Shown here: positions 56,920 through 64,000 of the stretch, one piece after another
Layout of the letters: the number at the start of each line of letters is the position of its first letter
How positions within the stretch are numbered: the first letter of the stretch is position 1
Assembly: GCF_008369105.1 (NCBI RefSeq)
Contig: NZ_VINQ01000001.1
Span: forward strand, 186,001-250,000
Direction: 5' to 3'
DNA length: 64,000 nucleotides
From: Aquicoccus porphyridii
GTDB taxonomy: Bacteria > Pseudomonadota > Alphaproteobacteria > Rhodobacterales > Rhodobacteraceae
Notes under the pieces: generated by a model
Seen by the model: the letters and a program-made list of their open reading frames with translations, nothing else
The model's database searches: none
What the model was told of the DNA's origin: nothing
Translations under genes and position numbers: made by a program

Positions 56920-56934
56920 GCCTAAAATTTAGGC
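56920..56934. promoter_or_regulatory. Perfect palindrome in the glnB / NAD(P)HX-repair divergent region
   Basis: GCCTAAA-A-TTTAGGC is a perfect 15-base inverted repeat, unusually AT-rich for this DNA, 46 bases before the repair gene and 108 bases before glnB. It may be an operator for either gene. Inference only. Confidence 0.4.
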
Positions 56935-56980
56935 ACGGAGCCTTTATTCTGGGCGAAAGTGAATCGGGAGAGGCCGGAAC

Positions 56981-58507
56981 ATGACCGAGGTGCTGACGGC
57001 GGGGCAGATGCGGGCAATCGAAGCCGCGGCGATCGAAAGCGGCGCGGTTTCGGGGCGCGAACTGATGGAGCGCGCCGGGCGGGGCGTGGTCGCGGCGCTG
57101 TTCGAGGAATGGCCGGAACTGGCGGCGGCGCCGCATCGTGCGGTGGTGCTGTGCGGGCCGGGCAACAACGGTGGCGACGGGTTCGTGGTGGCGCGGCTCC
57201 TGAAGGACTGGGGCTGGGAGGTGGCGCTGTTCCTTGTGGGCGACGCCGAGCGGCTGCCGCCGGATGCGAAGGCGAATTGCGTGCGATGGGCGGCCATGGG
57301 GCCGGTCGGGGATTGGTCCGGGGCCGGGGGCGCGATGCAGGCCGACCTGGTGGTGGATGCGCTGTTCGGCACCGGGCTGACACGACCGGTGTCCGAGGAT
57401 GCCACCACGCCGATCCGGGCCTGCGCGGGTGCGCGGAATCGCCCGCGCATCGTGGCGGTGGATATCGCCTCGGTCATGGATGCCGATAGCGGGCGGGCGT
57501 TGGGGCCTGTCGGCTTTGCCGATCTGACGGTCACGTTTCATCGTGCCAAGCTGGGGCATTACCTCGCCGAGGGGCCGGGGCGGTCGGGGCGGTTGCGGGT
57601 CTGTGATATCGGGTTGAGCGGGGCGGCCTCGGGCGCGGTTCGGATCGCGCACCCGTCTTGCGCCGGCAAGGCGGTGGCGGGGCACAAATATGCCAGCGGT
57701 CACGCGCTGGTCCTGTCGGGCGGGGCCGGGCGCAGCGGTGCCGCGCGGCTGGCGGCGCGGGGGGCGCTTCGGATGGGCGCCGGGCTGGTCACGCTGGGGG
57801 TGCCGGGGTCGGCGCAGATGGAGGTGGCGAGCCAGATCACCGCGATCATGCTGGCCCGCGTCGAGGATGGCGCGGGGCTGGCCCGGGTGCTGGAGGATGG
57901 GCGGATCAACGCGCTTTGCCTCGGGCCGGGGTTGGGGGTCGGGCGCGCACGCGATCTGGTGGCGGCGGCCTTGGGCGCGGACGATCCTGACGGTCCGGCG
58001 CGGGCGCTGGTGCTGGATGCCGATGCGCTGACGGCGTTCGAGGATGATCCGCAAGACCTGTTCAAACGGCTGCATGATGGCTGCGTTCTCACCCCCCACG
58101 GGGGCGAGTTTGCGCGGCTGTTTCCCGATCTTGCCGAGAAGCTGGCGGCGCCTGCCACCGAAGGCCCGGGGTTTTCCAAGGTGGATGCGACGCGCGAGGC
58201 GGCGGCGCGGGCGGGGTGCGTGGTCCTGTTCAAGGGGGCCGATACGGTGATCGCGGGGCCGGACGGGGCCTGCGTCATCAACGGGGCGGTTTACGACCGC
58301 GCCGCGCCGTGGCTGGCCACCGCCGGGTCGGGTGATGTGCTGGCAGGGTTCATCACCGGGCTGCTGGCGCGCGGGTTTGCACCGCTTGAGGCCGCCGAGA
58401 CGGCGGCATGGCTGCATGTGGAATGTGCCCGCAGCTTTGGCCCCGGCTTGATTGCCGAAGACCTGTCCGAAGAATTGCCCCGGGTGTTGCGCGCGCTTGG
58501 CGTCTGA
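56981..58507 (+). CDS. nnrD: Bifunctional NAD(P)H-hydrate epimerase / ADP-dependent dehydratase
   Basis: A 508-residue repair enzyme that returns damaged hydrated NAD(P)H to the active form. The N-terminal epimerase (NnrE/YjeF-N) carries VVLCGPGNNGGDGFVVARLL; the C-terminal kinase-fold dehydratase (NnrD) has LVLDADALTAFEDD, LTPHGGEFARLFP and the catalytic-aspartate motif TAGSGDVLAGFITGLL. The fused order matches E. coli YjeF/Nnr. It is divergent from glnB. Confidence 0.94.
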   Translation: MTEVLTAGQMRAIEAAAIESGAVSGRELMERAGRGVVAALFEEWPELAAAPHRAVVLCGPGNNGGDGFVVARLLKDWGWEVALFLVGDAERLPPDAKANCVRWAAMGPVGDWSGAGGAMQADLVVDALFGTGLTRPVSEDATTPIRACAGARNRPRIVAVDIASVMDADSGRALGPVGFADLTVTFHRAKLGHYLAEGPGRSGRLRVCDIGLSGAASGAVRIAHPSCAGKAVAGHKYASGHALVLSGGAGRSGAARLAARGALRMGAGLVTLGVPGSAQMEVASQITAIMLARVEDGAGLARVLEDGRINALCLGPGLGVGRARDLVAAALGADDPDGPARALVLDADALTAFEDDPQDLFKRLHDGCVLTPHGGEFARLFPDLAEKLAAPATEGPGFSKVDATREAAARAGCVVLFKGADTVIAGPDGACVINGAVYDRAAPWLATAGSGDVLAGFITGLLARGFAPLEAAETAAWLHVECARSFGPGLIAEDLSEELPRVLRALGV

Positions 58508-58516
58508 GCCGGATGC

Positions 58517-59020
58517 TCAGGCTGCGCGGCGCAGCGGTTCGGGGGGCTCGCAGGACAGTTCGAGCCCGTCGACATAGAGGATATGGGGCGCGTCGAAGAT
58601 GAGGTCGAAGAGCCGCAGGTCGCGGACCGGACCCCGGCGGATGAATTCGCCATCGACCAGGTCACGCGCGGCGACGAGGGCCTGTTCGCGGCCAAAGAGC
58701 GCCTCGGCCCGCCAATCGCGCAGGAGAACCCGCTGATCGGCGGGGATGAGAATGTCGGCCGCCGGGACGCCCTGGCCCAGCGATCCGGCGGCGATCTGCA
58801 CCGTTTCGACCCGCGCGCGCCGGGCTTTCAGCCCGTGCAGGAGCACCATGCCGCGATTGCGGGTGATGATCCTGTCACCGGGGCTCAGATGTTCGACCGG
58901 CAGCGCGCCGTCGAGCGTGAGGATCGTGCTGCCGATGGGAAAACCGTTGGAGATGGATGTACGTTCTGGATCGTCGACGCGCGGTGACGCGGCGAACGAC
59001 CCCTTGGGGATCTGTGTCAT
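58517..59020 (-). CDS. Hint domain-containing protein
   Basis: A 167-residue protein. FPIGSTILTLDGALPVEHLS begins a Hedgehog/intein (Hint) domain, and PADQRVLLRD is the block usually holding the Hint histidine, here lacking it. The cysteine or serine normally at the splice start is the serine in GSTIL. Family members are common in Rhodobacteraceae as stand-alone proteins of unknown role; autoprocessing is not assured. Confidence 0.78.
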   Translation of the reverse strand: MTQIPKGSFAASPRVDDPERTSISNGFPIGSTILTLDGALPVEHLSPGDRIITRNRGMVLLHGLKARRARVETVQIAAGSLGQGVPAADILIPADQRVLLRDWRAEALFGREQALVAARDLVDGEFIRRGPVRDLRLFDLIFDAPHILYVDGLELSCEPPEPLRRAA

Positions 59021-59161
59021 TGGGCAAACCTGCTCTTACTGCCTTATTGTTTTGTCACAGCTTATGACAAGAGCGGGTTAATGTCGCCTGTTTTTTCGTC
59101 GACACATCCGGTGGATTTGCCCTCGCCATGGTCAGGGGGCTTTGCTAGAAGGCGGGCGCGT

Positions 59162-59246
59162 GCGGGTGTGGCGGAACTGGTAGACGCACCAGATTTAGGT
59201 TCTGGCGCCGCAAGGCGTGGAGGTTCGAGTCCTCTCACCCGCACCA
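59162..59246 (+). tRNA. tRNA-Leu (anticodon TAG)
   Basis: An 85-base class II tRNA. Acceptor arms GCGGGTG / CACCCGC; anticodon stem CCAGA / TCTGG with loop TTTAGGT giving anticodon TAG; a long variable arm CGCCGCAAGGCG; T-loop TTCGAGT; encoded CCA end. It reads CUA and, by wobble, other CUN leucine codons. Confidence 0.95.
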
Positions 59247-59386
59247 AAAGCCCCGACACGGCGTTTTCCGGCCAGAGACGGGTGGCGGCGATTCAGGGTT
59301 GATCCCCCCCAATGCCGCCATTAGGAAGGCGCAAATTTCGTCAGGCTGCCGGACGGGCGGCCTGTTAAGCTCATGCGAGGAAGCAC

Positions 59387-60721
59387 ATGCAAGTCACCGA
59401 GACCCTGAACGACGGCCTCAAGCGCGCCTATCAACTGCTGCTCACGGCGCAGGAACTGGATGACAAGGTCAACCAGAAACTGGCCGAGGCCCAGCCCGAT
59501 ATCGAGATGAAGGGCTTTCGCAAGGGCAAGGTGCCGATGGCGCTTTTGAAAAAGCAGTTCGGCCAGCGCATCCTTGGCGAAGCGATGCAGGAATCGATCG
59601 ACGAGGCGATGGGCCAGCATTTCGAGGAGACCGGCGACCGCCCCGCGCTTCAGCCCAAGATCGAGATGGTCGATGGCGAGAACTGGAAAGAGGGCGACGA
59701 CGTCACCGTCGAGATGTCCTATGAGGCGCTGCCCGAGATCCCCGAGGTCGATCTCAAGGCGATCTCGCTTGAAAAGATGGTCGTCAAGGCCGGCGAGGAC
59801 GAGGTGAACGAGGCGCTGGAGAACCTGGCCGAGACGGCGCAGGATTTCGAGCCGCGCAAGAAGGGCACCAAGGCCAAGGACGGCGACCAGGTGGTGTTCG
59901 ATTTTGTCGGCCGCGTCGATGGCGAAGCCTTCGAGGGCGGGTCGGCCGAGGATTACCCGCTGGTTCTGGGCTCGGGGTCGTTCATCCCCGGCTTCGAGGA
60001 GCAACTGGTCGGCGTCAAGGCCGGTGACGAGCCCGATGTGACGGTGAATTTCCCCGAGGATTACCAGGCCGAGCACTTGGCCGGGAAAGAGGCCGTGTTC
60101 TCCTGCACCGTGAAAGAGGTGAAGGCGCCCAAGAAGGCCGAGATCAACGACGAGTTGGCGCAGAAATTCGGCGCCGAGGACCTGGCCGCGCTCAAGGCCG
60201 ACGTGGCCAAGCGGCTGGAGGAAGAATATTCGGGTGCGGCCCGCGCGGTGATGAAACGCGCGCTGCTGGACGCGCTCGACGAGGCGGTGAGCTTTGATCT
60301 GCCGCCGAGCCTTGTCGAGGCCGAGGCCAAGCAGATCGCGCATCAGCTCTGGCACGAGGAAAACCCCGAGGTGGAAGGCCATGACCACGGCGAGGTCGAG
60401 GTGAGCGACGAGCACACCAAGCTGGCCGAGCGCCGGGTGCGTCTCGGCCTGTTGCTGGCCGAGCTGGGCCAGAAGGCCGAGGTCGAGGTGACCGATGCCG
60501 AGATGACGCAGGCGATCATGAACCAGGCACGGCAATACCCCGGTCAGGAGCGCCAGTTCTTCGAGTTCATCCAGCAGAACCAGCAGATGCAGCAGCAACT
60601 GCGCGCGCCGATCTTCGAGGACAAGGTTGTCGATTACGCCTTCGAGCTGGCCACGGTCAGCGAGAAGGAGGTCAGCAAGGACGAGCTGCAAAAGGTCGTC
60701 GAGACGCTGGACGACGAATAA
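59387..60721 (+). CDS. tig: Trigger factor
   Basis: A 444-residue ribosome-bound chaperone and peptidyl-prolyl isomerase. The ribosome-binding signature is in [20 protein letters not shown]; the FKBP-type isomerase domain (about 160-245) has [20 protein letters not shown] and [18 protein letters not shown]; the C-terminal half is the helical chaperone cradle with a His-containing [12 protein letters not shown] insert. ATG follows GAGGAAGC. About 140 bases after the tRNA-Leu, and closed by its own terminator. Confidence 0.97.
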   Translation: MQVTETLNDGLKRAYQLLLTAQELDDKVNQKLAEAQPDIEMKGFRKGKVPMALLKKQFGQRILGEAMQESIDEAMGQHFEETGDRPALQPKIEMVDGENWKEGDDVTVEMSYEALPEIPEVDLKAISLEKMVVKAGEDEVNEALENLAETAQDFEPRKKGTKAKDGDQVVFDFVGRVDGEAFEGGSAEDYPLVLGSGSFIPGFEEQLVGVKAGDEPDVTVNFPEDYQAEHLAGKEAVFSCTVKEVKAPKKAEINDELAQKFGAEDLAALKADVAKRLEEEYSGAARAVMKRALLDALDEAVSFDLPPSLVEAEAKQIAHQLWHEENPEVEGHDHGEVEVSDEHTKLAERRVRLGLLLAELGQKAEVEVTDAEMTQAIMNQARQYPGQERQFFEFIQQNQQMQQQLRAPIFEDKVVDYAFELATVSEKEVSKDELQKVVETLDDE

Positions 60722-60763
60722 GCCGGGCCTCCGGCCCGCCGCATCGACAAGCCGCACAGACCA

Positions 60764-60792
60764 GAAGGGCCGTCCCGCCGGGGCGGCCTTTT
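60764..60792 (+). terminator. Rho-independent terminator after tig
   Basis: AAGGGCCGTCCC-GCC-GGGGCGGCCTT folds into a GC-rich stem followed by TT. It lies 43 bases past the tig stop. Confidence 0.75.
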
Positions 60793-60820
60793 CATGTGCG
60801 GGATGGCGGTGTTCGGGCGG

Positions 60821-60900
60821 GGATTCGAGTATTTCCACCAGGAAAGAGCAGGGGGCCTTGCCCAACTGTCTGTTCTTTCTTGGGAAAAATACTCGAAAAC
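60821..60900. repeat. Intergenic inverted repeat related to family A
   Basis: TTCGAGTATTT (60824-60834) and AAATACTCGAA (60887-60897) are a perfect 11-bp inverted repeat around a GAAAGAGCAG / TTCTTTCTTG interior. The GAGTATTT core is the same as in the other family A elements. It fills most of the gap between tig and the DUF1638 gene. Confidence 0.65.
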
Positions 60901-60942
60901 CCGGGCCGTGTCATGCGCAGGGGGGCGGGGGTGGTCACCGGG

Positions 60943-61587
60943 TCAGGTGCGGGCCTGTTTGGCCAGTTGCGTTGCAAGATCGCCATAGCCGGTGAAGCGG
61001 CGCTCGAAGCTCAGGCCGAGCCGGGTGGCGGCCTCTCGGGCCTTTTCGGTGAGCGCGTCATCCTCGCTCTGGGCAAGATAGACCAGTTTCTCGTAATGGC
61101 CGAAATAGGTGTCGAGCAATTGCGGGTGGCGGTCGAGGCCGAGCGGTTTCCACACGAAGGCGTCGAACTGGCGGGCAAGGAAATCGGTGAGGTAGAAGGT
61201 GGTGATCTCATCCTCGGAACGGGCGGCGAAGGCGGTGTTGCCCTCGAAGAACGAATAACAATGCGGGCCGGGGATCATTTCGACGCCCAGTTCCCTGCAT
61301 TTTTCCCACAATTGCCCGCCGGTGCCGCAATCGGCGTAGACGACGAAGATCCGGTCGTAGCGGTCGCGGTGGGCCGTGACCGTTTCGGCCACCCGTTCGG
61401 TGATCCGGTCGGGCGTGTTGTGCAGGATCGCGGGCAGGCAGACCAGATCGACGTGATCCCAGCCGTTCATCTCTTTCAGCGCGATGATCTCGCGGGCGAG
61501 CGCGCCGCAGGCCACGAGCAGAAGCCGCGCCCTGGCGCCCGTGAGGGCAAGGCCGGCTTCTGTCAGGGTTTCGTCGTCGGGTATCAT
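60943..61587 (-). CDS. DUF1638 protein linked to corrinoid metabolism
   Basis: A 214-residue protein with LLLVACGALAREIIALKEMN, AILHNTPDRI, YADCGTGGQLWEKC and PGPHCYSFFEG, the conserved Cys/His pattern of DUF1638. The family occurs beside corrinoid methyl-transfer proteins, and here a corrinoid protein gene lies directly upstream on the same strand. The actual reaction is unknown. ATG at 61587 is chosen; the upstream ATG at 61635 would place the first codons inside the palindromic repeat. Confidence 0.82.
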   Translation of the reverse strand: MIPDDETLTEAGLALTGARARLLLVACGALAREIIALKEMNGWDHVDLVCLPAILHNTPDRITERVAETVTAHRDRYDRIFVVYADCGTGGQLWEKCRELGVEMIPGPHCYSFFEGNTAFAARSEDEITTFYLTDFLARQFDAFVWKPLGLDRHPQLLDTYFGHYEKLVYLAQSEDDALTEKAREAATRLGLSFERRFTGYGDLATQLAKQART

Positions 61588-61619
61588 GGCACAGCGCGGC
61601 GCATTGCGCGCCGCCCATA

Positions 61620-61714
61620 GCGTTTCGGGCAACATTCGAATCGCCTCGAGTCTACCGCGCTTGGCGCTCTTGCGATATCGGCGATACCGTGTGTATCGGG
61701 TGTTTCCCGAAACA
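61620..61714. repeat. Palindromic intergenic element, family B, copy 2
   Basis: Ends GTTTCGGG (61622-61629) and CCCGAAAC (61706-61713), with the same core CCGCGCTT-G-GCGCTCT and TGTATC as the copy at 28114-28209. It lies between the corrinoid gene and the DUF1638 gene; the interior is diverged, so the inner stem is weaker. Confidence 0.65.
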
Positions 61715-61716
61715 CC

Positions 61717-62421
61717 TCAGACCGTTGCGCCCTGGTTGTGCTTGCGCGACACGAGGGTTTTCGCGGTTTCCACCGCGACGGCGGCATCGCGGCAATAGGC
61801 GTCGGCGCCGATCGCGCGGCCGAATTCCTCGTTCAGCGGGGCGCCGCCCACGAGCACGATGAAATCGTCGCGTTTGCCCTGTTCGATCATCGTGTCGATC
61901 ACGACCTTCATATAGGGCATGGTGGTCGTCAGCAGGGCCGACATGCCGAGAATGTCGGGTTCCTCGGCCTCGAGCGCTTCGAGATAGGCCTCGACCGCGT
62001 TGTTGATGCCAAGGTCGACGACTTCGAACCCGGCGCCTTCCATCATCATCGAGACGAGGTTCTTGCCGATGTCGTGGATGTCGCCCTTGACCGTGCCAAT
62101 CACCATCTTGCCCATGCGCGGCGCGCCGGTTTCGGCGAGCAGCGGCTTGAGGATATACATGCCGCCTTTCATCGCGTTGGCCGCGAGCAGCACCTCGGGG
62201 ACAAAAAGGATACCGTCGCGGAAATCGTCACCGACGATCTTCATGCCGCCGACCAGCGCCTCGGTCAGGATCTTGTAGGGGGTCCAGCCGCGTTCGAGAA
62301 GGATGTTCACGCCTTCCTCGATCTCTTCCTTGAGGCCGTCATAGAGGTCGTCGAACATCTGGGCGACGAGATCGTCGTCGTCGAGTTCGCTGAGGATGAT
62401 GTCTTCTTCTTCCTCGGACAT
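61717..62421 (-). CDS. Corrinoid (B12-binding) methyl-carrier protein
   Basis: A 234-residue protein with the two-domain plan of methyltransferase corrinoid proteins. A helical cap (residues 20-100, LLERGWTPYKILTEALVGGM) is followed by the B12 Rossmann domain with the lower-ligand motif GTVKGDIHDIGKNLVSMMME (DxHxxG), then DILGMSALLTTTMPYMK and VLVGGAPLN. The N-terminus is very acidic (SEEEEDIILSELDDDD). It resembles MtbC/MttC-type carriers or the cobalamin part of methionine synthase. The cognate methyltransferase is not in view. ATG at 62421. Confidence 0.9.
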   Translation of the reverse strand: MSEEEEDIILSELDDDDLVAQMFDDLYDGLKEEIEEGVNILLERGWTPYKILTEALVGGMKIVGDDFRDGILFVPEVLLAANAMKGGMYILKPLLAETGAPRMGKMVIGTVKGDIHDIGKNLVSMMMEGAGFEVVDLGINNAVEAYLEALEAEEPDILGMSALLTTTMPYMKVVIDTMIEQGKRDDFIVLVGGAPLNEEFGRAIGADAYCRDAAVAVETAKTLVSRKHNQGATV

Positions 62422-62491
62422 GGGTGTTTCCTTTGTCGTTGGGCGCCGCGGTTGATCGGGTGGCGCGGGTTTCCCGATGCTATTGCCGGAT

Positions 62492-62521
62492 TGTCGCAAC
62501 CGGACTGTCCGGATTGCGACA
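62492..62521. promoter_or_regulatory. Near-perfect 30-bp palindrome upstream of the corrinoid gene
   Basis: TGTCGCAA-CCGGAC-T-GTCCGG-A-TTGCGACA: 14-bp arms with a single extra base on one side. It lies 71 bases before the corrinoid start and 81 bases before the LexA promoter of the divergent gene. Probably an operator, less likely a structural RNA element. Confidence 0.45.
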
Positions 62522-62601
62522 TGCGCGACGCATTGACCGACTTATACCGTGAATTCCCGTCAGCACGGCGCGAAAAATCTGCATGTGGAACATGAGTTTC
62601 A

Positions 62602-62630
62602 TTGCAGATGTTCGCGGTATGTTCTATTTT
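62602..62630 (+). promoter_or_regulatory. LexA-controlled leaderless promoter of the radical SAM gene
   Basis: A -35 TTGCAG (62602-62607) and -10 TATTTT (62625-62630) are 17 bases apart. Between them lies GTTC-GCGGTAT-GTTC (62610-62624), an exact alphaproteobacterial LexA box (GTTC-N7-GTTC). Start of transcription would fall on the ATG at 62638. Confidence 0.7.
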
Positions 62631-62637
62631 GCGGATC

Positions 62638-63723
62638 ATGGACGAATTTGGTGACATCGTGGAGCACACGCGCAGGCGCGGGCGCGGCGCGCTGTCGAAC
62701 GTGGCGGGGCGGTTCGAACGGCTGGCGCGGGTCGAGGCGCATGACGGATGGGACATTCCCGAGGCCCGCGCGGGGTTCGGGACAGAACTGCGGGTGGAGC
62801 GGGCAGGGCGGATCATCACCTATAACCGCTCGCCCGACCTGCCGTTCGACCGGTCGATCAACCCTTATCGGGGATGCGAACATGGCTGTGTCTATTGTTT
62901 CGCGCGGCCGAGCCATGCCTATCTGGGCCTGTCGCCGGGGCTTGATTTCGAGACACGGCTGGTGGCCAAGGAGAACGCGCCGGAGGTTCTGGCGCGGGAA
63001 TTGTCGGCACGATCCTACCGGGTGGCGCCGCTTGCCATCGGGACCAATACCGACCCCTATCAGCCGGTCGAGAAGACGCAGGAAATCATGCGCCGTTGTC
63101 TGGAGGTGTTGCGCGATTTCCGGCACCCGGTTGCAATCGTGACCAAGGGAGCGCTCATTGAGCGTGACATCGACATCCTGGCGCCTATGGCGCGCGACGG
63201 GCTGGTGCGGGTGGGCGTGTCGGTGACGACGCTGGACAACGATGTCGCGCGCCGGATGGAGCCGCGGGTGCCGCGCCCCTCCCGCCGGTTGGCGGTGATC
63301 CGGCGGCTCTCGGAGGCGGGTATTCCTGTGCGGCTCATGGTGTCGCCGGTGGTGCCGGGGCTGACCGATCACGAGATCGAGGCGATCCTGGAAGCGGGGC
63401 GGGATGCGGGTGCGGATGCGGCGAGCTGGATCATGCTGCGGCTGCCGCGCGAGGTATCGCCGCTGGTGCAGGAATGGCTGCAGGCGCATGAACCGGGGCG
63501 GGCGGGCAAGGTGATGGCGCGGCTGCGCGAGATGCACGGGGGCAAGGAATATGATGCGCGCTGGAGCCACCGGATGCGGGGCGAGGGGCCGCATGCGCGG
63601 ATGATCGGCGCGCGGTTCAAGACGGCGGCGCGCCGACTCGGGCTGGCCGAGGGGCAGCCGGGATTGCGCTGCGATCTCTTTCGGGTGCCGCCGCGCGTCG
63701 GTGATCAGTTGCGCTTGTTCTGA
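62638..63723 (+). CDS. PA0069-family radical SAM protein
   Basis: A 361-residue radical SAM enzyme. The cluster motif is CEHGCVYCF (CxxxCxYC) in INPYRGCEHGCVYCFARPSH, followed by LAIGTNTDPYQPVEK and RVGVSVTTLDNDVARRMEPR. It is distantly related to spore photoproduct lyase, and the LexA box upstream implies expression on DNA damage. A repair role is inferred, not shown. ATG at 62638 is preferred to an in-frame ATG at 62608, which lies within the LexA box. The 3' end overlaps the opposing hydrolase gene by 19 bases. Confidence 0.88.
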   Translation: MDEFGDIVEHTRRRGRGALSNVAGRFERLARVEAHDGWDIPEARAGFGTELRVERAGRIITYNRSPDLPFDRSINPYRGCEHGCVYCFARPSHAYLGLSPGLDFETRLVAKENAPEVLARELSARSYRVAPLAIGTNTDPYQPVEKTQEIMRRCLEVLRDFRHPVAIVTKGALIERDIDILAPMARDGLVRVGVSVTTLDNDVARRMEPRVPRPSRRLAVIRRLSEAGIPVRLMVSPVVPGLTDHEIEAILEAGRDAGADAASWIMLRLPREVSPLVQEWLQAHEPGRAGKVMARLREMHGGKEYDARWSHRMRGEGPHARMIGARFKTAARRLGLAEGQPGLRCDLFRVPPRVGDQLRLF

Positions 63724-64000
63724 GCCTCGAGCCAGACGCGGATCGCGCGGGCGACGGTTTCGGGTTTCTGGTGACAGACCCAGTGATCGGCCCCGTCGAT
63801 CTCCACGCGGGTGAGGTTCGGGGCATAGTCTTCGAGCCCCTCGGTCGCGTCGGGGAGCAGGGCAGTGTCATCCGCGCCCCAGATGAGCAGGTGCGGCTGG
63901 CGCACCATGAGCCGCTCGCGGGGCAGGTCGGGCAGGTCGGTGATGGGCTGGCCCGGTTTGGCCACGCGCAGCGGCGAGGCGCGATACCAGTTGATCATGC
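63705..64000 (-). CDS. Alpha/beta hydrolase, C-terminal part (cut by window end)
   Basis: About 98 C-terminal residues, continuing past the window. MINWYRASPL and LLIWGADDTALLPDATEGL (acid site) and VEIDGADHWVCHQKPE (catalytic histidine) are typical of epoxide hydrolase/haloalkane dehalogenase-like alpha/beta hydrolases. The nucleophile elbow lies outside the window. Its stop lies inside the end of the radical SAM gene. Confidence 0.82.
   Translation of the reverse strand, partial: MINWYRASPLRVAKPGQPITDLPDLPRERLMVRQPHLLIWGADDTALLPDATEGLEDYAPNLTRVEIDGADHWVCHQKPETVARAIRVWLEAQNKRN

Overview
This is a 64 kb stretch of a GC-rich alphaproteobacterial chromosome, most likely Rhodobacteraceae (Roseobacter/Rhodobacter group). 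The signs are tatABC with DUF815, the radA-cvpA-purF and surE-pcm-nlpD blocks, a form II cox cluster, DUF1194, DUF1638 and DUF4174 proteins, an alphaproteobacterial LexA box (GTTC-N7-GTTC) and short dispersed intergenic elements. It is almost all chromosomal core. I see no IS element, prophage, CRISPR array or replication origin. Placement rests on recognised protein families and motifs, not on a database search.

Layout. 1-7.9 kb: a cut-off gene, a DUF4174 protein, a sulfotransferase-like protein, methylmalonyl-CoA mutase (scpA), then MAPEG, VOC, GNAT, TerB/J-domain and EEP-nuclease genes. 7.9-10.1 kb (minus): TPM-domain protein and aminotransferase. 10.1-15.3 kb (plus): cysS behind a 13-residue Cys/Ile-rich leader peptide, citramalate synthase, a hydrolase and a squalene/phytoene-synthase-like protein. 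15.3-16.5 kb (minus): an MFS transporter. 16.8-19.6 kb (plus): tatA-tatB-tatC-DUF815.

19.8-42.75 kb is one long run of minus-strand genes. In the direction of transcription these are a glycosyltransferase/sulfotransferase/FkbM glycan operon, pyrC-pyrE, dnaB, an NTF2-like gene, a DUF1194 gene, alr, mlaE-mlaF, a pqiA-like gene, radA, cvpA, purF, a small hypothetical, an SDR, surE, pcm and a degenerate-LytM nlpD. 43.0-51.2 kb (plus) is a form II cox cluster (MoxR ATPase, VWA protein, XdhC, MoCF protein, then S, L and M subunits) closed by a strong bidirectional terminator. 51.3-64 kb holds a methyltransferase, infC starting at ATA, a highly acidic membrane-anchored protein, a CNNM/CBS protein, glnB-glnA, the NAD(P)HX repair enzyme, a Hint-domain protein, tRNA-Leu(TAG), trigger factor, a DUF1638/corrinoid-protein pair, an SOS-controlled radical SAM gene and the end of an alpha/beta hydrolase.

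Most interesting signals: (1) an apparently leaderless Cys/Ile-rich leader peptide upstream of cysS-cimA, suggesting attenuation; (2) opposite-charge cytoplasmic tails on TatB (Lys-rich) and TatC (Asp/Glu-rich); (3) a compact glycan-sulfation operon with a sulfotransferase-fold/glycosyltransferase fusion; (4) a LexA box inside a leaderless promoter of a radical SAM gene; (5) three families of short intergenic repeats, one of them sitting repeatedly between operon genes; (6) an ATA start codon for infC.
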